Shown: positions 27,428-37,375 of the stretch, one piece after another
Position numbering within the stretch: the first letter of the stretch is position 1
Layout of the letters: every line of letters begins with the position of its first letter
NCBI RefSeq assembly: GCF_000519265.1
Contig: NZ_KI912608.1
Location: 633,665 to 697,664, forward strand
DNA: 64,000 bases
Direction: 5' to 3'
Origin: Desulfonatronum lacustre DSM 10312
Lineage (GTDB): Bacteria; Desulfobacterota; Desulfovibrionia; Desulfovibrionales; Desulfonatronaceae
Notes under the pieces: model-generated
What the model was told of the DNA's origin: nothing
Seen by the model: only the letters and a program-made list of their open reading frames with translations
Databases searched by the model: none
Position numbers and translations under genes: made by a program

Positions 27428-28036
27428 TCATCCCTCCCGAATGGACTTGCGGACGTCTTCCCGGAGTTGGGCCACGATGCTTTTCCAGCGTTCCACCAGC
27501 GGATGAAATTCGTATTCCAGCAGGTCGGAAAGCAAAATCCAGTCCTCGTTTTCCTGAACTTCCAGCATTTCCGTGAACAGTTCGGAAAGGTCGTTCACCG
27601 CGTCCTCGAATTGCGGGTTGGCCGAAAGGGCGAACTCGTCGCGCAATGCGCCGATCATTCCCAGAAAATCGCGGGTCACGTCCAGAAGATCCTGGTACAT
27701 TTCCAAGGCTTCGGCGTCGTCGGCCCGGCGGAACAGGTCGGCGATCTGCTTGGAGCCTTCGCTCATCAGACGGATGACCTTGTACAGCTCCCGGGCGATG
27801 TTCACGCCCATTTCCGGGACGCCCATGGTCTTGATCTCGACCTTCTGAATGTCCCGACAATCCACGTCTTCGGCCTGATGGGGGTAGATCTCCGAGAATG
27901 CCTCGTCGTTGACGAGCACGTCGGTGACGATCCGATTGTCCAGGTGTTTCATGCTCATCAGCCCGATGAGCAGTTCGTCCAGATTGGTAAAATTGGTGAT
28001 GTTGAAATCAGATTTTTGACCGTCGATAATGATCAT
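27428..28036 (-). CDS. helical protein of unknown function, paired with the FliT-like gene
   Basis: A 202-residue acidic helical protein starting MIIIDGQKSDFNITNFTNLD. CAGGAGGTTCTTGCG precedes ATG 28036; a longer frame to 28078 lacks a site. Many Leu/Glu/Asp helices and no metal or nucleotide motif. It is co-oriented with and abuts the small helical protein, and follows a GT9 gene by 62 bases. In Desulfovibrio relatives such proteins lie near motility genes (recollection, not shown here). Confidence 0.6.
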   Translation of the reverse strand: MIIIDGQKSDFNITNFTNLDELLIGLMSMKHLDNRIVTDVLVNDEAFSEIYPHQAEDVDCRDIQKVEIKTMGVPEMGVNIARELYKVIRLMSEGSKQIADLFRRADDAEALEMYQDLLDVTRDFLGMIGALRDEFALSANPQFEDAVNDLSELFTEMLEVQENEDWILLSDLLEYEFHPLVERWKSIVAQLREDVRKSIREG

Positions 28037-28098
28037 CGCAAGAACCTCCTGAAGGTGGGTAGGGATTTCCCACTCCAATTCAAGATTCGTGCCGAGAA

Positions 28099-29682
28099 TT
28101 AATGACGGTCAAAGGCGTCCTTCCAGGCCAAAGCCAGGTTCAGGTAGCGGTGCGTGAGGTGAAGAACCCCGGCGATGTCCCGGCCTTGGTCTTGGGACTC
28201 CGTCAACCACAGTCGGCCCAGGACCGGAAAGAACGGGTCCGCTTGCCAATGGGCCTGGAGACGTTCCCAATAGGCCATGAATTTTTGCTTGATCCTGGGC
28301 AGGGGGGATATGGCCAGAACCTGGGCCTGGCTTTCCAGAATGCGCAGCAAGGCGATCGACTGTTCCAGAGAGGTCAGGATTTGCGACCGGGTCTCGGCCG
28401 GCAGGGAAGGAAGGTGGTCGGGGGGACGGATGTCGGACCGTTGGTCAAGAAATTGACGATAATAGTGCCGTTGGACGCGGATCCATTGGGTGCGCAGGTC
28501 TGTTTCCTGGCCGGTGAGTGCCGACAAATCCAGAAATCCGTGAGCGTCCCGGCAGGTTTTCCAGGCCCGGACGGAATGCAGGTCCGGGCTCCCAGAGGGC
28601 TGTTCGCGGGCCGCTTGGGGCAGGAGATGGGCGCGGATAAGCTCGAAAACCTGTCCCGGCGTGATGGCTTGGCGGCATTCTTCCCGGCGACCGCAGGCCG
28701 TGCCGAAGGCGCAGGGATGACAGGCCAGGTTCGGTTCAAGGCAGAGGCTGTTTTCCCGGTACGGCCCGGTGTCCCAGGGTTGGGCCGTCGCCAGGAAAAT
28801 GGCGGCCACGGGGCGGCCGAGACCGGCGGCCAGGTGCATGGTGCCGGTGTCGTTGGTCACCAGCAGATCGGCGTGGCAGAGGACAGCGGCCAACTCCGGC
28901 AAGGAGGTCCGGCCGATCAGGTCGATGAACGGGGCTGAGGCCTTGGCCGCGTAACCGTCCACGAGACGACGCTCCGATGCCGTGCCCAGGAGTACCGGGC
29001 AGAGCCCGAACCGCTCCCAAAGCAGGCCGCCGAGCTGGGCAAAATATTCCTCCGGCCACTGCCTGCGTGGCTCGCTGGTCCCGAGTTGCAGGGCCACGTA
29101 GCCCCGGCGGGAGGAAGCGGCGGTGGTCGGAGCGGCTTCCAGCATCGCTTGGACGTGATCCAAGGCTTCCTGGTCTGGCTTGGCCAGCTCCAGGTCGCGG
29201 CCGGATACCGGTAAATCCGCCGCGCGCAGCATCAGGTCCACCAGGTTGAACGGACTGCATCCCCGATTCATGGTGGAAGTCTGCAAAAAAGCGGCCCAGG
29301 CGTTGCCGTAATATCCAAAGCCCTGCTCATCCAGGCCAAAACCGGAAACCGGGCCGGTGGTCAGGACCCGGGCCAGCAGGCGGGCGCTTTGGATCGGGGT
29401 CAGGTTCAGCAGCGGCGAGGTGGAATGATCTCGGACAATGGCGTGTTTCCAGGCGGCGAGGCGTTCCAGGGCTGCGGGCCAGCTGCGGTCCAGGTCAGCC
29501 AGCAGACCGGCCCCGGGCAGGGCGAAGACCTCTTCCGCGTCCGGCAGAAACCTCGTCGCCCCGGCAAAGTTGTCCAGACAGATGAGGGCCGTTGAATGCC
29601 CCTGGTCCCGCAATCCAGCGATGACCGGCTGCGTCTGCAGCAGGTCGCCGAAGCGGGTCAAATTCATGACCAGGGTGCGCAT
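28099..29682 (-). CDS. GT9-family glycosyltransferase with C-terminal helical extension
   Basis: A 527-residue protein. The N-terminal MNLTRFGDLLQTQPVI and the VALQLGTSEPRRQWPEEYFAQL and LVTNDTGTMHLAAGLGRPVAAIF blocks are those of heptosyltransferase-type GT9 enzymes, which add sugars from ADP-heptose or similar donors. CHPCAFGTAC near 325 is a common Cys cluster. A helical tail of about 170 residues beyond the usual length is unexplained. It heads a minus-strand run with two helical proteins, so the target may be LPS or flagellin (inference). Confidence 0.85.
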   Translation of the reverse strand: MRTLVMNLTRFGDLLQTQPVIAGLRDQGHSTALICLDNFAGATRFLPDAEEVFALPGAGLLADLDRSWPAALERLAAWKHAIVRDHSTSPLLNLTPIQSARLLARVLTTGPVSGFGLDEQGFGYYGNAWAAFLQTSTMNRGCSPFNLVDLMLRAADLPVSGRDLELAKPDQEALDHVQAMLEAAPTTAASSRRGYVALQLGTSEPRRQWPEEYFAQLGGLLWERFGLCPVLLGTASERRLVDGYAAKASAPFIDLIGRTSLPELAAVLCHADLLVTNDTGTMHLAAGLGRPVAAIFLATAQPWDTGPYRENSLCLEPNLACHPCAFGTACGRREECRQAITPGQVFELIRAHLLPQAAREQPSGSPDLHSVRAWKTCRDAHGFLDLSALTGQETDLRTQWIRVQRHYYRQFLDQRSDIRPPDHLPSLPAETRSQILTSLEQSIALLRILESQAQVLAISPLPRIKQKFMAYWERLQAHWQADPFFPVLGRLWLTESQDQGRDIAGVLHLTHRYLNLALAWKDAFDRH

Positions 29683-29751
29683 GGTTGGATTGAGAGACCG
29701 GTGCGGACGGATTCCTTGTCGTCCATGAGCGTCCCTCCGAACGGCGAAAGG

Positions 29752-30300
29752 TTAGCCGGGCAGATTCGGTTTGGCGTAGAGTTCGCCTCCAAAGGCGTCG
29801 TTGACCACCAGCAAGGGAAAGTCCCGGACCTCCAGTTCCCGGACAGCCTCCGGGCCGAGGTCTTCGAAGGCGATGATCTTGGAAGACTCAATACGTTGGG
29901 AGAGCAGGGCCCCGGCTCCGCCGGTGGCCCCGAAGTAGACGGCGTTGTGGCGGACCAGGGCGTCCTTGACGTCCTGGCTGCGCTTGCCCTTGCCGATGGT
30001 CGCCTTGACTCCGAGGCTGTGCAGTCGGGGCGTGTAACTGTCCATGCGGTAGCTGGTGGTGGGGCCGGCGGAGCCGATGGGCCGACCTTCCGGGGCCGGG
30101 GACGGGCCGACGTAGTAGATGACCGCACCCTTGAGGGGAAAGGGCAGTTCCGAGCCGCTTTCCAGGGCCTGGATGATCTTTTTGTGCGCCGCGTCCCGGG
30201 CCGTGTAGATGATGCCGGAGAGCAGCACCCGGTCCCCGACCTTGAGTTGAATCACGTCCTCGTCGCGCAGAGGGGCCTGCAATCGATATTCCTTGCTCAC
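29752..30300 (-). CDS. class I fumarate hydratase, beta (C-terminal) subunit
   Basis: A 182-residue beta subunit of the two-part iron-sulfur fumarase. LKVGDRVLLSGIIYTARDAAHKK near residue 18, GPTTSYRMDSYTPRL near 83 and GKGKRSQDV are family blocks. It hydrates fumarate to malate together with the alpha subunit. GTG 30300 overlaps the alpha stop by four bases (GTGA); the longer open frame upstream is the alpha gene read in another frame. Normal length. Confidence 0.93.
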   Translation of the reverse strand: MSKEYRLQAPLRDEDVIQLKVGDRVLLSGIIYTARDAAHKKIIQALESGSELPFPLKGAVIYYVGPSPAPEGRPIGSAGPTTSYRMDSYTPRLHSLGVKATIGKGKRSQDVKDALVRHNAVYFGATGGAGALLSQRIESSKIIAFEDLGPEAVRELEVRDFPLLVVNDAFGGELYAKPNLPG

Positions 30301-31136
30301 AGCTCCACCTCCTCGTGGCGTGCGGAATGGCATTGAACGTTCACGGCCAGGGGCAGGCTGGCGATATGGCAGGGGGCCATGCTGATGCGCACCCCCAGGC
30401 AGGTGGTGTCGCCGCCCAGGCCCATGGGGCCGATGCCCAGGGTGTTGATCTCTTCCAGCAGTTCCTGTTCCATCCGGGCGATTTCCGGGTCCGGATGGGG
30501 CTGGTCCAGCGGGCGGAGCAGGGCTTGCTTGGCCAGCTTGGGGGCCAGCTCGAAGGAACCGCCGATGCCGATGCCGAGCATGGTCGGCGGGCAGGGGTTG
30601 GGACCGGCCTCGGCCACCCGGCCCAGGACGAAGTCCTTGATGCCTTTCCAGCCCTGGGCCGGAGAGAGCATGGTCACCCGGGACATGTTCTCGCTGCCTC
30701 CGCCCTTGGCCATGAAGGATATTTTCAAGCCGTCCCCTTCCACGAGGTCCACGTGAATCACGGCGGGGGTATTGTCGCCGGTGTTCTTGCGGGTCAGGGG
30801 ATGGCACATGGATTTGCGCAGCAGACCGTCCTGGTAGCCACGGACCATGCCCTGGGTAATGGCCTCGCGCAGGTTCGCGCCTTCCACCCGGCACTGTTCG
30901 CCCAGTTCCACGAAAAAGACGGCCATGCCCGTGTCCTGGCAAAGCGGCAGGCCGCTTTCCCTGGCCAAGGCCGCGTTTTCCTCAAGCTGCCCGAGGATTT
31001 CCCGCCCCGAGGGGGAGCTTTCATTTTCCTTGGCGCGGCTGATGGCGGCCAGGACGTCCGGAGGCAGGACGCGGTTGGCCCGGACCACCATTTCCGCGAC
31101 CCGGTCCGCGATATCGGATGATGTGACGGTACGCAC
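30297..31136 (-). CDS. class I fumarate hydratase, alpha (N-terminal) subunit
   Basis: A 279-residue alpha subunit with the three cluster cysteines in plausible places: LCQDTGMA near 61, NPCPPTMLGIGIGG near 181 and GGDTTCLGV near 256. They hold the labile 4Fe-4S cluster that binds substrate. The start is GTG 31136 after AAGGAGACAGCC, 10 bases downstream of frdB. Gene order frdC-A-B-fumarase puts succinate-fumarate-malate steps in one operon. Confidence 0.95.
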   Translation of the reverse strand: MRTVTSSDIADRVAEMVVRANRVLPPDVLAAISRAKENESSPSGREILGQLEENAALARESGLPLCQDTGMAVFFVELGEQCRVEGANLREAITQGMVRGYQDGLLRKSMCHPLTRKNTGDNTPAVIHVDLVEGDGLKISFMAKGGGSENMSRVTMLSPAQGWKGIKDFVLGRVAEAGPNPCPPTMLGIGIGGSFELAPKLAKQALLRPLDQPHPDPEIARMEQELLEEINTLGIGPMGLGGDTTCLGVRISMAPCHIASLPLAVNVQCHSARHEEVEL

Positions 31137-31146
31137 GGCTGTCTCC

Positions 31147-31893
31147 TTATTTCCTTTTCCACGGCAACAGATTCATGATGCCGGCCCACCCCATTTTCCA
31201 GCGCAGCATGCCCAGCTGATCCTGCAAGGGCAGATGCTTGGGGCAGACGTCCTCGCAGGCCAGAAGGCCCATGCAGCCGAAGATGCCCTGGTCGTTGCCC
31301 ACGATGTCGAAGTAGTCCTGTTCCGTGCGCTTGTCCCGCGGGTCGAGAACAAAGCGGGCCAGGCGGTTCAGCCCGGCGGCGCCCAGAAAATCGGGACGCA
31401 TGATCGCTGTGCCGCAGGCGGCCACGCAGCAGCCGCACTCGATGCAGCGTTCCAGTTCGTAGATTTCCTCGGCCACGGCGTTGTCCATGCGTTCTTCCAA
31501 GGCCTTGGGGTCGAAGTCCTTGTCCGTGTGCACCCAGGAGCGGACTCGTTGGGCCATGTTCCGAAACCAAGTCCCCGTATCCACGGAGAGATCGCCCACC
31601 AGGGTGAAAAAGGGCAGGGGCATCAAGGTGATGGCGTCCGGAAGGTCCTTGGTCTTGGTATGACAGGCCAGACCCGGACGACCGTTGACAACCATGGCGC
31701 AGGCTCCGCAGATCCCGGCCCGGCAACAGAAATCGAATTGTAAGCCGGGGTCTTGTTCCTCGCGGATTCTGTTCAGGGCGATGAACAGGGTCATGTGGTT
31801 GGTCTCGTCCAGGACAAAGGTGTCCGTATGCGGCACGGAGATCGGGTCCTGGGGATTATAGCGAAAAATGGAAAAGGTCAGGTTCCTGGCCAT
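31147..31893 (-). CDS. frdB: fumarate reductase/succinate dehydrogenase iron-sulfur subunit
   Basis: A 248-residue subunit carrying three clusters: 2Fe-2S (CCRAGICGAC and a distal GLAC), 4Fe-4S (CIECGCC with a CP partner) and 3Fe-4S (LLACEDVCP region). It passes electrons between the flavoprotein and the cytochrome b. GAGGAACCGC precedes its ATG. The Wolinella-type B subunit pattern fits the neighbouring FrdC. Direction in vivo, fumarate reduction or succinate oxidation, cannot be told from sequence. Confidence 0.93.
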   Translation of the reverse strand: MARNLTFSIFRYNPQDPISVPHTDTFVLDETNHMTLFIALNRIREEQDPGLQFDFCCRAGICGACAMVVNGRPGLACHTKTKDLPDAITLMPLPFFTLVGDLSVDTGTWFRNMAQRVRSWVHTDKDFDPKALEERMDNAVAEEIYELERCIECGCCVAACGTAIMRPDFLGAAGLNRLARFVLDPRDKRTEQDYFDIVGNDQGIFGCMGLLACEDVCPKHLPLQDQLGMLRWKMGWAGIMNLLPWKRK

Positions 31894-31962
31894 GCGGTTC
31901 CTCGTTTTGCGTGATGAGAGTATGGATGCGGCCTTGGGCGTTGTTGAAAAGTGATTTCCAGC

Positions 31963-33792
31963 CTATTCCTTGGTCTCCGCCGGGATGATCTTGCCGCCGC
32001 CGTAGCCGCGTTCGCCCGGGGGGATGGACCAGACTTGGGAGACCGGTTCGTAGTTCAGGGTCGGCAGGGGAGCGCCGGGTTGCCAGGTGGCCAGGGTGCG
32101 CACCAGCCAGTCGCGGTCGTTGCGTTCCGGGTAGTCTTCCCGGGCATGGCTGCCCCGGCTTTCCGTGCGTTGCAGGGCTCCCTGGGCCACGCACAGGGCC
32201 AGGCGGACCATACCCGGCAAGCGCAGGGCCAGAGCCAGTTCCGGGTTCGCGCCCCGACCGTTGGAGCGCAGACCGATTTTATTGGCCCGTTCATGGACTT
32301 CCTGGAGCGTTTGGACGCAGGCTTCCAGGTCCTTGGCGTTGCGGAAGATGCCCGCGCCGTGCATCAGGGCGTCGTACATGGCGTTGCGCACGGTGAAGAC
32401 GTTTTCCTTGCCGTCGGCCTTGGAAATCAGACGCTTGGTCCGGTCTTGCTGCTGGGCGGCGAAGTCCCGGATCAAGCCGGTGGGATAGGAAACCTGGTGG
32501 TTTCGGAGGTATTCCACGACCTTCGCGCCGACGATCATTCCGGCGACCACGGTTTCGGCCAGGGAGTTGCCGCCCAGGCGATTGAATCCGTGCATGTCCC
32601 AACAGGCCGCCTCTCCGGCGGAGAACAGGCCTTTCAGGCCGTAGGCCAAGCCGTCCTTGTCCGTGCGCACTCCCCCCATGCTGTAGTGCTGGGTGGGGCG
32701 GACCGGGATCAGGTTTACGGCAGGATCGATGCCCAGGAAATTCTTGCAGATTTCGTCCACTTCCCGCAGCTTGGTGGCCAGATGGTGGCAGCCCAGGTGA
32801 CGGATATCCAGCCAGAGGTGGTCGCCGTACGGGCTGGGGACGCCCAGACCCTGGCGCATGTGGTGGGTCATCCAGCGGGAGACCACGTCCCGTGAGGCCA
32901 GTTCGGCCTTGTCCGGTTCGTAGTCGGGCATGAAGCGGTGTTCATTCTTGTCCAGCAAGGTCCCGCCGTCGCCGCGGCAGCCTTCGGTGACCAGGATGTC
33001 CGTGGGCACGATGCCCGTGGGATGGAACTGGACCGCCTCCATGTTGCCCAGGGGGACGACTCCGGTGTCCAGGGCGATGATCAGGCCGCCGCCGTCGTTG
33101 ATCACGGCATTGGTGGATTCCCGGTAGATCCGGCCGAAACCGCCGGTGGCGATGAGGGTGACCCGGGCCAGATAGACGCGCAACTCGCCGGTTTTCAGGC
33201 ACCGGACCACCGCGCCCAGACAGTTTTCTCCGTCGTGGATCAGGCTGAGGGCCTCGATCTTGTCATGGACCGCAACGCCCAACTGCACGGCCCGGTTGTC
33301 CATGGTGTAGAGTACGGTGTGGCCCGTGCCGTCGGAGGTGTAGCAGGTTCGCCATTTGGCCGTGCCGCCGAAGGCCCGGGCCGTGATCAGCCCTTCCTTC
33401 TCCTGCTTTTCTTCCTTCTCGAACAGCTTGCCACCCTTGAAATAGGTGGACTTGCCCGGCACGACCCGGTTCCAGGGTACGCCCCAGGCCGCCAACTGGC
33501 GCATGGCAATGGGCGCGTTGTCGCAGAACAGCCGGGCCACCTCCTGATCGCAGCCCCAGTCCGAACCTTTGACCGTGTCCTCGAAATGCACGTCCGGAGA
33601 ATCCCCCTCGCCCATGGCGCAGTTGCCCAGGGCTGCCTGCATGCCCCCCTGCGCAGCGGAAGAGTGGGAGCGGCGGGCCGGGACAAGGCTCAGACAGGTG
33701 ACGTCGAATCCGGCGGCGGCGGCCTCGATGGCCACGCGCTCTCCGGCGAGTCCGGCGCCGATGCACAGAAGGTCGGTTTGGAAGGTCTGCAT
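31963..33792 (-). CDS. frdA: fumarate reductase/succinate dehydrogenase flavoprotein subunit
   Basis: A 609-residue flavoprotein. The N-terminal LLCIGAGLAGERVAIEA binds FAD. RSHSSAAQGGMQAALGN near 41 holds the histidine that attaches FAD covalently. RAFGGTAKWRTCYTSDGTGH near 140 and HPTGIVPTDILVTEGCRGDGG near 259 form the active site. It interconverts fumarate and succinate on the membrane-bound complex. Segments such as FGGTAKWRTCYT place it with epsilonproteobacterial quinol:fumarate reductases. A 57-base gap separates it from frdC. Confidence 0.95.
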   Translation of the reverse strand: MQTFQTDLLCIGAGLAGERVAIEAAAAGFDVTCLSLVPARRSHSSAAQGGMQAALGNCAMGEGDSPDVHFEDTVKGSDWGCDQEVARLFCDNAPIAMRQLAAWGVPWNRVVPGKSTYFKGGKLFEKEEKQEKEGLITARAFGGTAKWRTCYTSDGTGHTVLYTMDNRAVQLGVAVHDKIEALSLIHDGENCLGAVVRCLKTGELRVYLARVTLIATGGFGRIYRESTNAVINDGGGLIIALDTGVVPLGNMEAVQFHPTGIVPTDILVTEGCRGDGGTLLDKNEHRFMPDYEPDKAELASRDVVSRWMTHHMRQGLGVPSPYGDHLWLDIRHLGCHHLATKLREVDEICKNFLGIDPAVNLIPVRPTQHYSMGGVRTDKDGLAYGLKGLFSAGEAACWDMHGFNRLGGNSLAETVVAGMIVGAKVVEYLRNHQVSYPTGLIRDFAAQQQDRTKRLISKADGKENVFTVRNAMYDALMHGAGIFRNAKDLEACVQTLQEVHERANKIGLRSNGRGANPELALALRLPGMVRLALCVAQGALQRTESRGSHAREDYPERNDRDWLVRTLATWQPGAPLPTLNYEPVSQVWSIPPGERGYGGGKIIPAETKE

Positions 33793-33849
33793 GTGGTCTA
33801 TCCTTATCTTATGCTTGAAATAACTGTGAACCGTGAACCCGCATCCCCG

Positions 33850-34506
33850 CTATATCGCGAGAAAGTAAAACCGGAGCAGGGCCATCAGGCCGATGAAGAT
33901 GAATCCGGCGGTGACGATGTACTCGATGCGCTGCATTTTCGGTCGATCAGCCCGGCCCACGAATCCCCACTTTACGGCGATCCGGTACAAGCCCACGCCT
34001 ACGTGCAGTTCCACCAGGGGCAGCAAAACGAGATAGAAGCCCATCCAGAAACCGTCCTGAATCCGGGCCGCGCTTTTCTCCGCGGTGATGGGCAGGTCCG
34101 TGAGCACCACCCACATGTGGATCGCCCCCATGATCAGAATAATCATGGCCGTGACCACCTGCGCGAGCCAGAGCCAGGTGTCCTTGTGGGCCAGCATCCG
34201 GGAGTGCTTCCAGATTTTGGATTGCTGTTCGGCCCGGAAAGGAATCTTGCGGGCCGCCAGCACGAAGTGCAGCAGGAAGATCAAGCCGATCAACGGGCCG
34301 CCCACTTGGGCCATGTAGGTGGCCTCGAAAAAATGGGCGATGGCGTTCATCACTCCCGGACCGATGATCACGCTGGCCACCAGTATCATGTGCGCCCACA
34401 TGAACAGGATCAGGCCGGCGCCGGTGAGCATCTGCAGCCAGTCGAGACAGGCCGAAGCGCGGGAGGGGCTGGGGACGTAGACGGCGGTATCGATGGAAGT
34501 GGACAT
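33850..34506 (-). CDS. frdC: fumarate reductase cytochrome b subunit
   Basis: A 218-residue membrane subunit with about five helices and histidines placed to bind two hemes b (MWAHMI, LLHFVL, AIHMWV, ELHVGVG). It exchanges electrons with menaquinone. AAAGGACGACGTTCC favours ATG 34506 over the open frame to 34587. It starts the frdC-frdA-frdB-fumarase run; a TPR gene lies 104 bases upstream on the same strand. Confidence 0.9.
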   Translation of the reverse strand: MSTSIDTAVYVPSPSRASACLDWLQMLTGAGLILFMWAHMILVASVIIGPGVMNAIAHFFEATYMAQVGGPLIGLIFLLHFVLAARKIPFRAEQQSKIWKHSRMLAHKDTWLWLAQVVTAMIILIMGAIHMWVVLTDLPITAEKSAARIQDGFWMGFYLVLLPLVELHVGVGLYRIAVKWGFVGRADRPKMQRIEYIVTAGFIFIGLMALLRFYFLAI

Positions 34507-34610
34507 GGAACGTCGTCCTTTGGCAAAATGGGGTGTACGGGGTCGGGCCGTGACAAAACCCTGATTGATAGAGAGTATTGAGGACAATTGTCAACGCATG
34601 GAAAAAATGA

Positions 34611-35414
34611 TCAGCCCTTTTGCTTGCGTTGGGCGAAATCCCGCATTTTTTTGGCCTGCTCCAGGTCGGGGTTAAGGATCATGGCCTTGGAAGCGGCTTG
34701 CTCGGCCTTATCCCATTGGGCCCGGTCGACATAGACGCGGCCCAGGTTGAAATAAAGCCGTTCGTCGTCCGTGGACAGCTTCAGGGCCTGCAGAAAACAC
34801 TGTTCCGCCTCCTCGAACTTGCCCAGCTTGCGCAGGCCCATGCCGATGCGGTTCAGCAGATGGACGGATTCCGGGTTGTTCCGCAAGGATTCGAGCAGGT
34901 AGGTGAAGGCTTGGTCGAACTGGCCGGCCTCGAGGAACAGTTCGCCGATGTCCACCCGGAGCTCCTGATCGTCGTGGAAATACTTGAGCATCTTGTCGAA
35001 GAACTGGCCCGCGGGATCGTACTGGCCTTCCAGGATCAACTGTTGGCCCTTGGCTAGTCCTTCCTGCTTGCGGCGTTCCCGTTCGGCCAGCATGTCTCTG
35101 GCGTCCTGGACCGCGCTTTCCTGCAGCTCGCCCAGCAATTCCCGGAGCATACTCTGGAGTTCGGCTTCCTCACCGGGTGTGTATTTGAGCAGGATCGGGT
35201 AGATTTTGCGCAGATTGGCGTCACCGTTGAGCTGATAGACGGCTTTCTCCAGGGAACGCTCAAAGTCCGCCTTTTCGCTTTTCATCAAAGGCGTACGGAT
35301 GATCTGGCCCAGGGCGTCGTGCAGCGCCAGGACCGCGGGCAGGACTTTTTGTTGCTTAAGCAGGGTGCCGATGCCCGCCAGCGAGGCCCGGGCCTTGATC
35401 AGTTCCTTGGACAT
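34611..35414 (-). CDS. tetratricopeptide-repeat protein
   Basis: A 267-residue protein whose C-terminal half (about 120-262) contains about four TPR units, visible as repeating W/G-Y-A-P patterns such as AFTYLLESLRNNPESVHLLN and AEQCFLQALKLSTDDERLYFNLGRVY. The N-terminal half is helical and charged. TPRs mediate protein binding; no partner is evident. TAGGAGGGCTCCC precedes the ATG. It lies ten bases after carA on the same strand, between biosynthesis and respiratory genes. Confidence 0.8.
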   Translation of the reverse strand: MSKELIKARASLAGIGTLLKQQKVLPAVLALHDALGQIIRTPLMKSEKADFERSLEKAVYQLNGDANLRKIYPILLKYTPGEEAELQSMLRELLGELQESAVQDARDMLAERERRKQEGLAKGQQLILEGQYDPAGQFFDKMLKYFHDDQELRVDIGELFLEAGQFDQAFTYLLESLRNNPESVHLLNRIGMGLRKLGKFEEAEQCFLQALKLSTDDERLYFNLGRVYVDRAQWDKAEQAASKAMILNPDLEQAKKMRDFAQRKQKG

Positions 35415-35424
35415 GGGAGCCCTC

Positions 35425-36576
35425 CTAACGTTTGCCGACCACGTCGTCCAACATGGAGATGAAGCGGTCGAAGAACGAGCGACAGTCGTGGGGGCCGGGA
35501 CCGGCTTCGGGGTGGTGCTGGACGGCCATCAGCGGCTTGGTCTTGTGCCGGAAGCCTTCCAGGGTGTTGTCATTGAGATTGATGTGGGTGGGTTCGTAAA
35601 AATCGGCCTGCCCGAAGTCTACGCAAAAACCGTGGTTTTGGGAGGAAATCTCCACCCGGCCCGTGGCCAGTTCCTTGACCGGATGGTTCAGGCCGTGGTG
35701 GCCGAACTTCAGTTTGAAGGTGGTCCCGCCCAGGGCCAGTCCCATGATCTGCTGACCCAGACAGATTCCGGCCATGGGCAGTTTGTCCGTGAGCGTTCTC
35801 GCGGTCTGGACCGCCTCGGTCACCGCCGCCGGGTCGCCCGGTCCGTTGCCCAGAAACACCGCGTCCGGCTTCAGGGCCAGGACCTGATCCGCCGTGAAGG
35901 TGGACGGGACCATCAGCAGGTCCAATCCCTTTTCCTGGAGAATGCGCAGGATGCTCCACTTGATGCCGAAATCGAAGACCACCACCCGGTATGCCCGGCC
36001 AGTTCGCCCGCCAGCACCTCGGTCGGGCCAGGAAAAGCCCTGGTCGATGTTCACCGGCTGCGGCCCTTGGCCGTCCCAGACGTACGGGCCGGGAACATTG
36101 ACCCGCTGGACCAGGTTCGCTCCCTCCATGGAAGGCAGAGCCCGGGCCTGTTCCACCAGCTCCTGGACCGGGACGTTCCGGGTGGAGATGATGCCGCGCT
36201 GGGCTCCATGAATGCGTAGATGCCGGGTCAGAGCCCGGGTGTCGATGCCTTCCAGGCCGACCACCCCGGCGTCGCGCAGATAGTCCGGCAGGGACTGGGT
36301 GGCCCGCCAGTTGGAGGGTTGCTTGCAGCACTCCTTGACGATCATCGCCTCCACCTGGACCCGGTCGGACTCCACGTCTTCGGGGTTGACCCCGTAGTTG
36401 CCCATCAGCGGATAGGTCATGCAGACCATCTGGCCGATGTACGAGGGGTCGGTGAGCACTTCCTGATATCCGGTCATGCCGGTGTTGAAAATCACCTCGC
36501 CGCCGGCTTCGCCTTCGCCGGTAAAGGAGCGTCCGGCGAACCAGGCGCCGTCTTCAAGGGCCAATATTGCGCGCAT
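35425..36576 (-). CDS. carA: carbamoyl-phosphate synthase small subunit
   Basis: A 383-residue glutaminase subunit supplying ammonia for carbamoyl phosphate (arginine and pyrimidine routes). [29 protein letters not shown]-type N-terminus, nucleophile in [13 protein letters not shown] near 265, and the His/Glu pair in [15 protein letters not shown] six bases before ATG 36576 decides the start over ATG 36588. The large subunit is not in the window. The arginine genes lie 17 kb away. Confidence 0.95.
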   Translation of the reverse strand: MRAILALEDGAWFAGRSFTGEGEAGGEVIFNTGMTGYQEVLTDPSYIGQMVCMTYPLMGNYGVNPEDVESDRVQVEAMIVKECCKQPSNWRATQSLPDYLRDAGVVGLEGIDTRALTRHLRIHGAQRGIISTRNVPVQELVEQARALPSMEGANLVQRVNVPGPYVWDGQGPQPVNIDQGFSWPDRGAGGRTGRAYRVVVFDFGIKWSILRILQEKGLDLLMVPSTFTADQVLALKPDAVFLGNGPGDPAAVTEAVQTARTLTDKLPMAGICLGQQIMGLALGGTTFKLKFGHHGLNHPVKELATGRVEISSQNHGFCVDFGQADFYEPTHINLNDNTLEGFRHKTKPLMAVQHHPEAGPGPHDCRSFFDRFISMLDDVVGKR

Positions 36577-36616
36577 GTCGTGCCTCATGTGGGTTTGTCG
36601 TGATGATGGCCGAAAT

Positions 36617-37375
36617 TCAGGCCAATCCTTGCTCCCGGAGCAGCGTGCAAACGCTGGGGACGTCCTCGGGCCGGTCCACGCCGTGGGTGCGGTGCTCCGT
36701 GCGCAGAACGCGGATGGGAATGCCTGCTTCAAGAAGCCGTAGTTGTTCCAGTTTTTCAATCTGTTCCAGCTTGCCCGGACCCAGGTCGACAAAGGCGCGC
36801 AGGGTGCGCATCCGGAAGGCGTACAGTCCGATATGGCCCAGAAATTCGCCGGTTCCTTCCCTGGGGTAAGGGATCAGGGCGCGGGAGAAGTAGAGGGCTT
36901 GGCCCTGGGCGTCGGTGACGACCTTGACCACGTCGGGACTCCGGGCCTCTTCGGGAGAAAGCGGTCTGGCCAATGTGCTCACCTGGACGGCTGGGTCGTC
37001 AAAGGGGCTGAGCAGCAATGTCAACAGTTCCGGGCACAGGGCCGGTTCGTCGCCCTGGATGTTGACCACCACGTCGTCCGTGTCGACCCCCAGTCGTTCA
37101 GCGGCTTCCAGAGTCCGGTCAGTGCCGCTGGGGTGGTCGTCGCGGGTCATGGTCGCCGGAATGTCCAGCTCCCCGGCCACGTCCAGAATGCGTTGGTCGT
37201 CCGTGGCCAGGGTCACGCCGCACAGTTCCGGACAGGCCCGGGCTCGCTGGTACACGTGCCAGATCATGGGCTTGCCCAGAATGTCGGTCAGCGGCTTGCC
37301 CGGAAAACGAGTGGAAGCGAAGCGGGCCGGGATGATTCCGTGGCACCGTGGTCTATCGCGGCAAACAGCGTTCAT
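36617..37375 (-). CDS. kdsB: 3-deoxy-manno-octulosonate cytidylyltransferase
   Basis: A 252-residue enzyme activating Kdo as CMP-Kdo for lipopolysaccharide. [17 protein letters not shown] near 14, ATDDQRI near 57, NIQGDEPAL near 103 and [15 protein letters not shown] near 140 are the family blocks. The start overlaps the hom stop by four bases. It implies an LPS-bearing outer membrane. Confidence 0.95.
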   Translation of the reverse strand: MNAVCRDRPRCHGIIPARFASTRFPGKPLTDILGKPMIWHVYQRARACPELCGVTLATDDQRILDVAGELDIPATMTRDDHPSGTDRTLEAAERLGVDTDDVVVNIQGDEPALCPELLTLLLSPFDDPAVQVSTLARPLSPEEARSPDVVKVVTDAQGQALYFSRALIPYPREGTGEFLGHIGLYAFRMRTLRAFVDLGPGKLEQIEKLEQLRLLEAGIPIRVLRTEHRTHGVDRPEDVPSVCTLLREQGLA

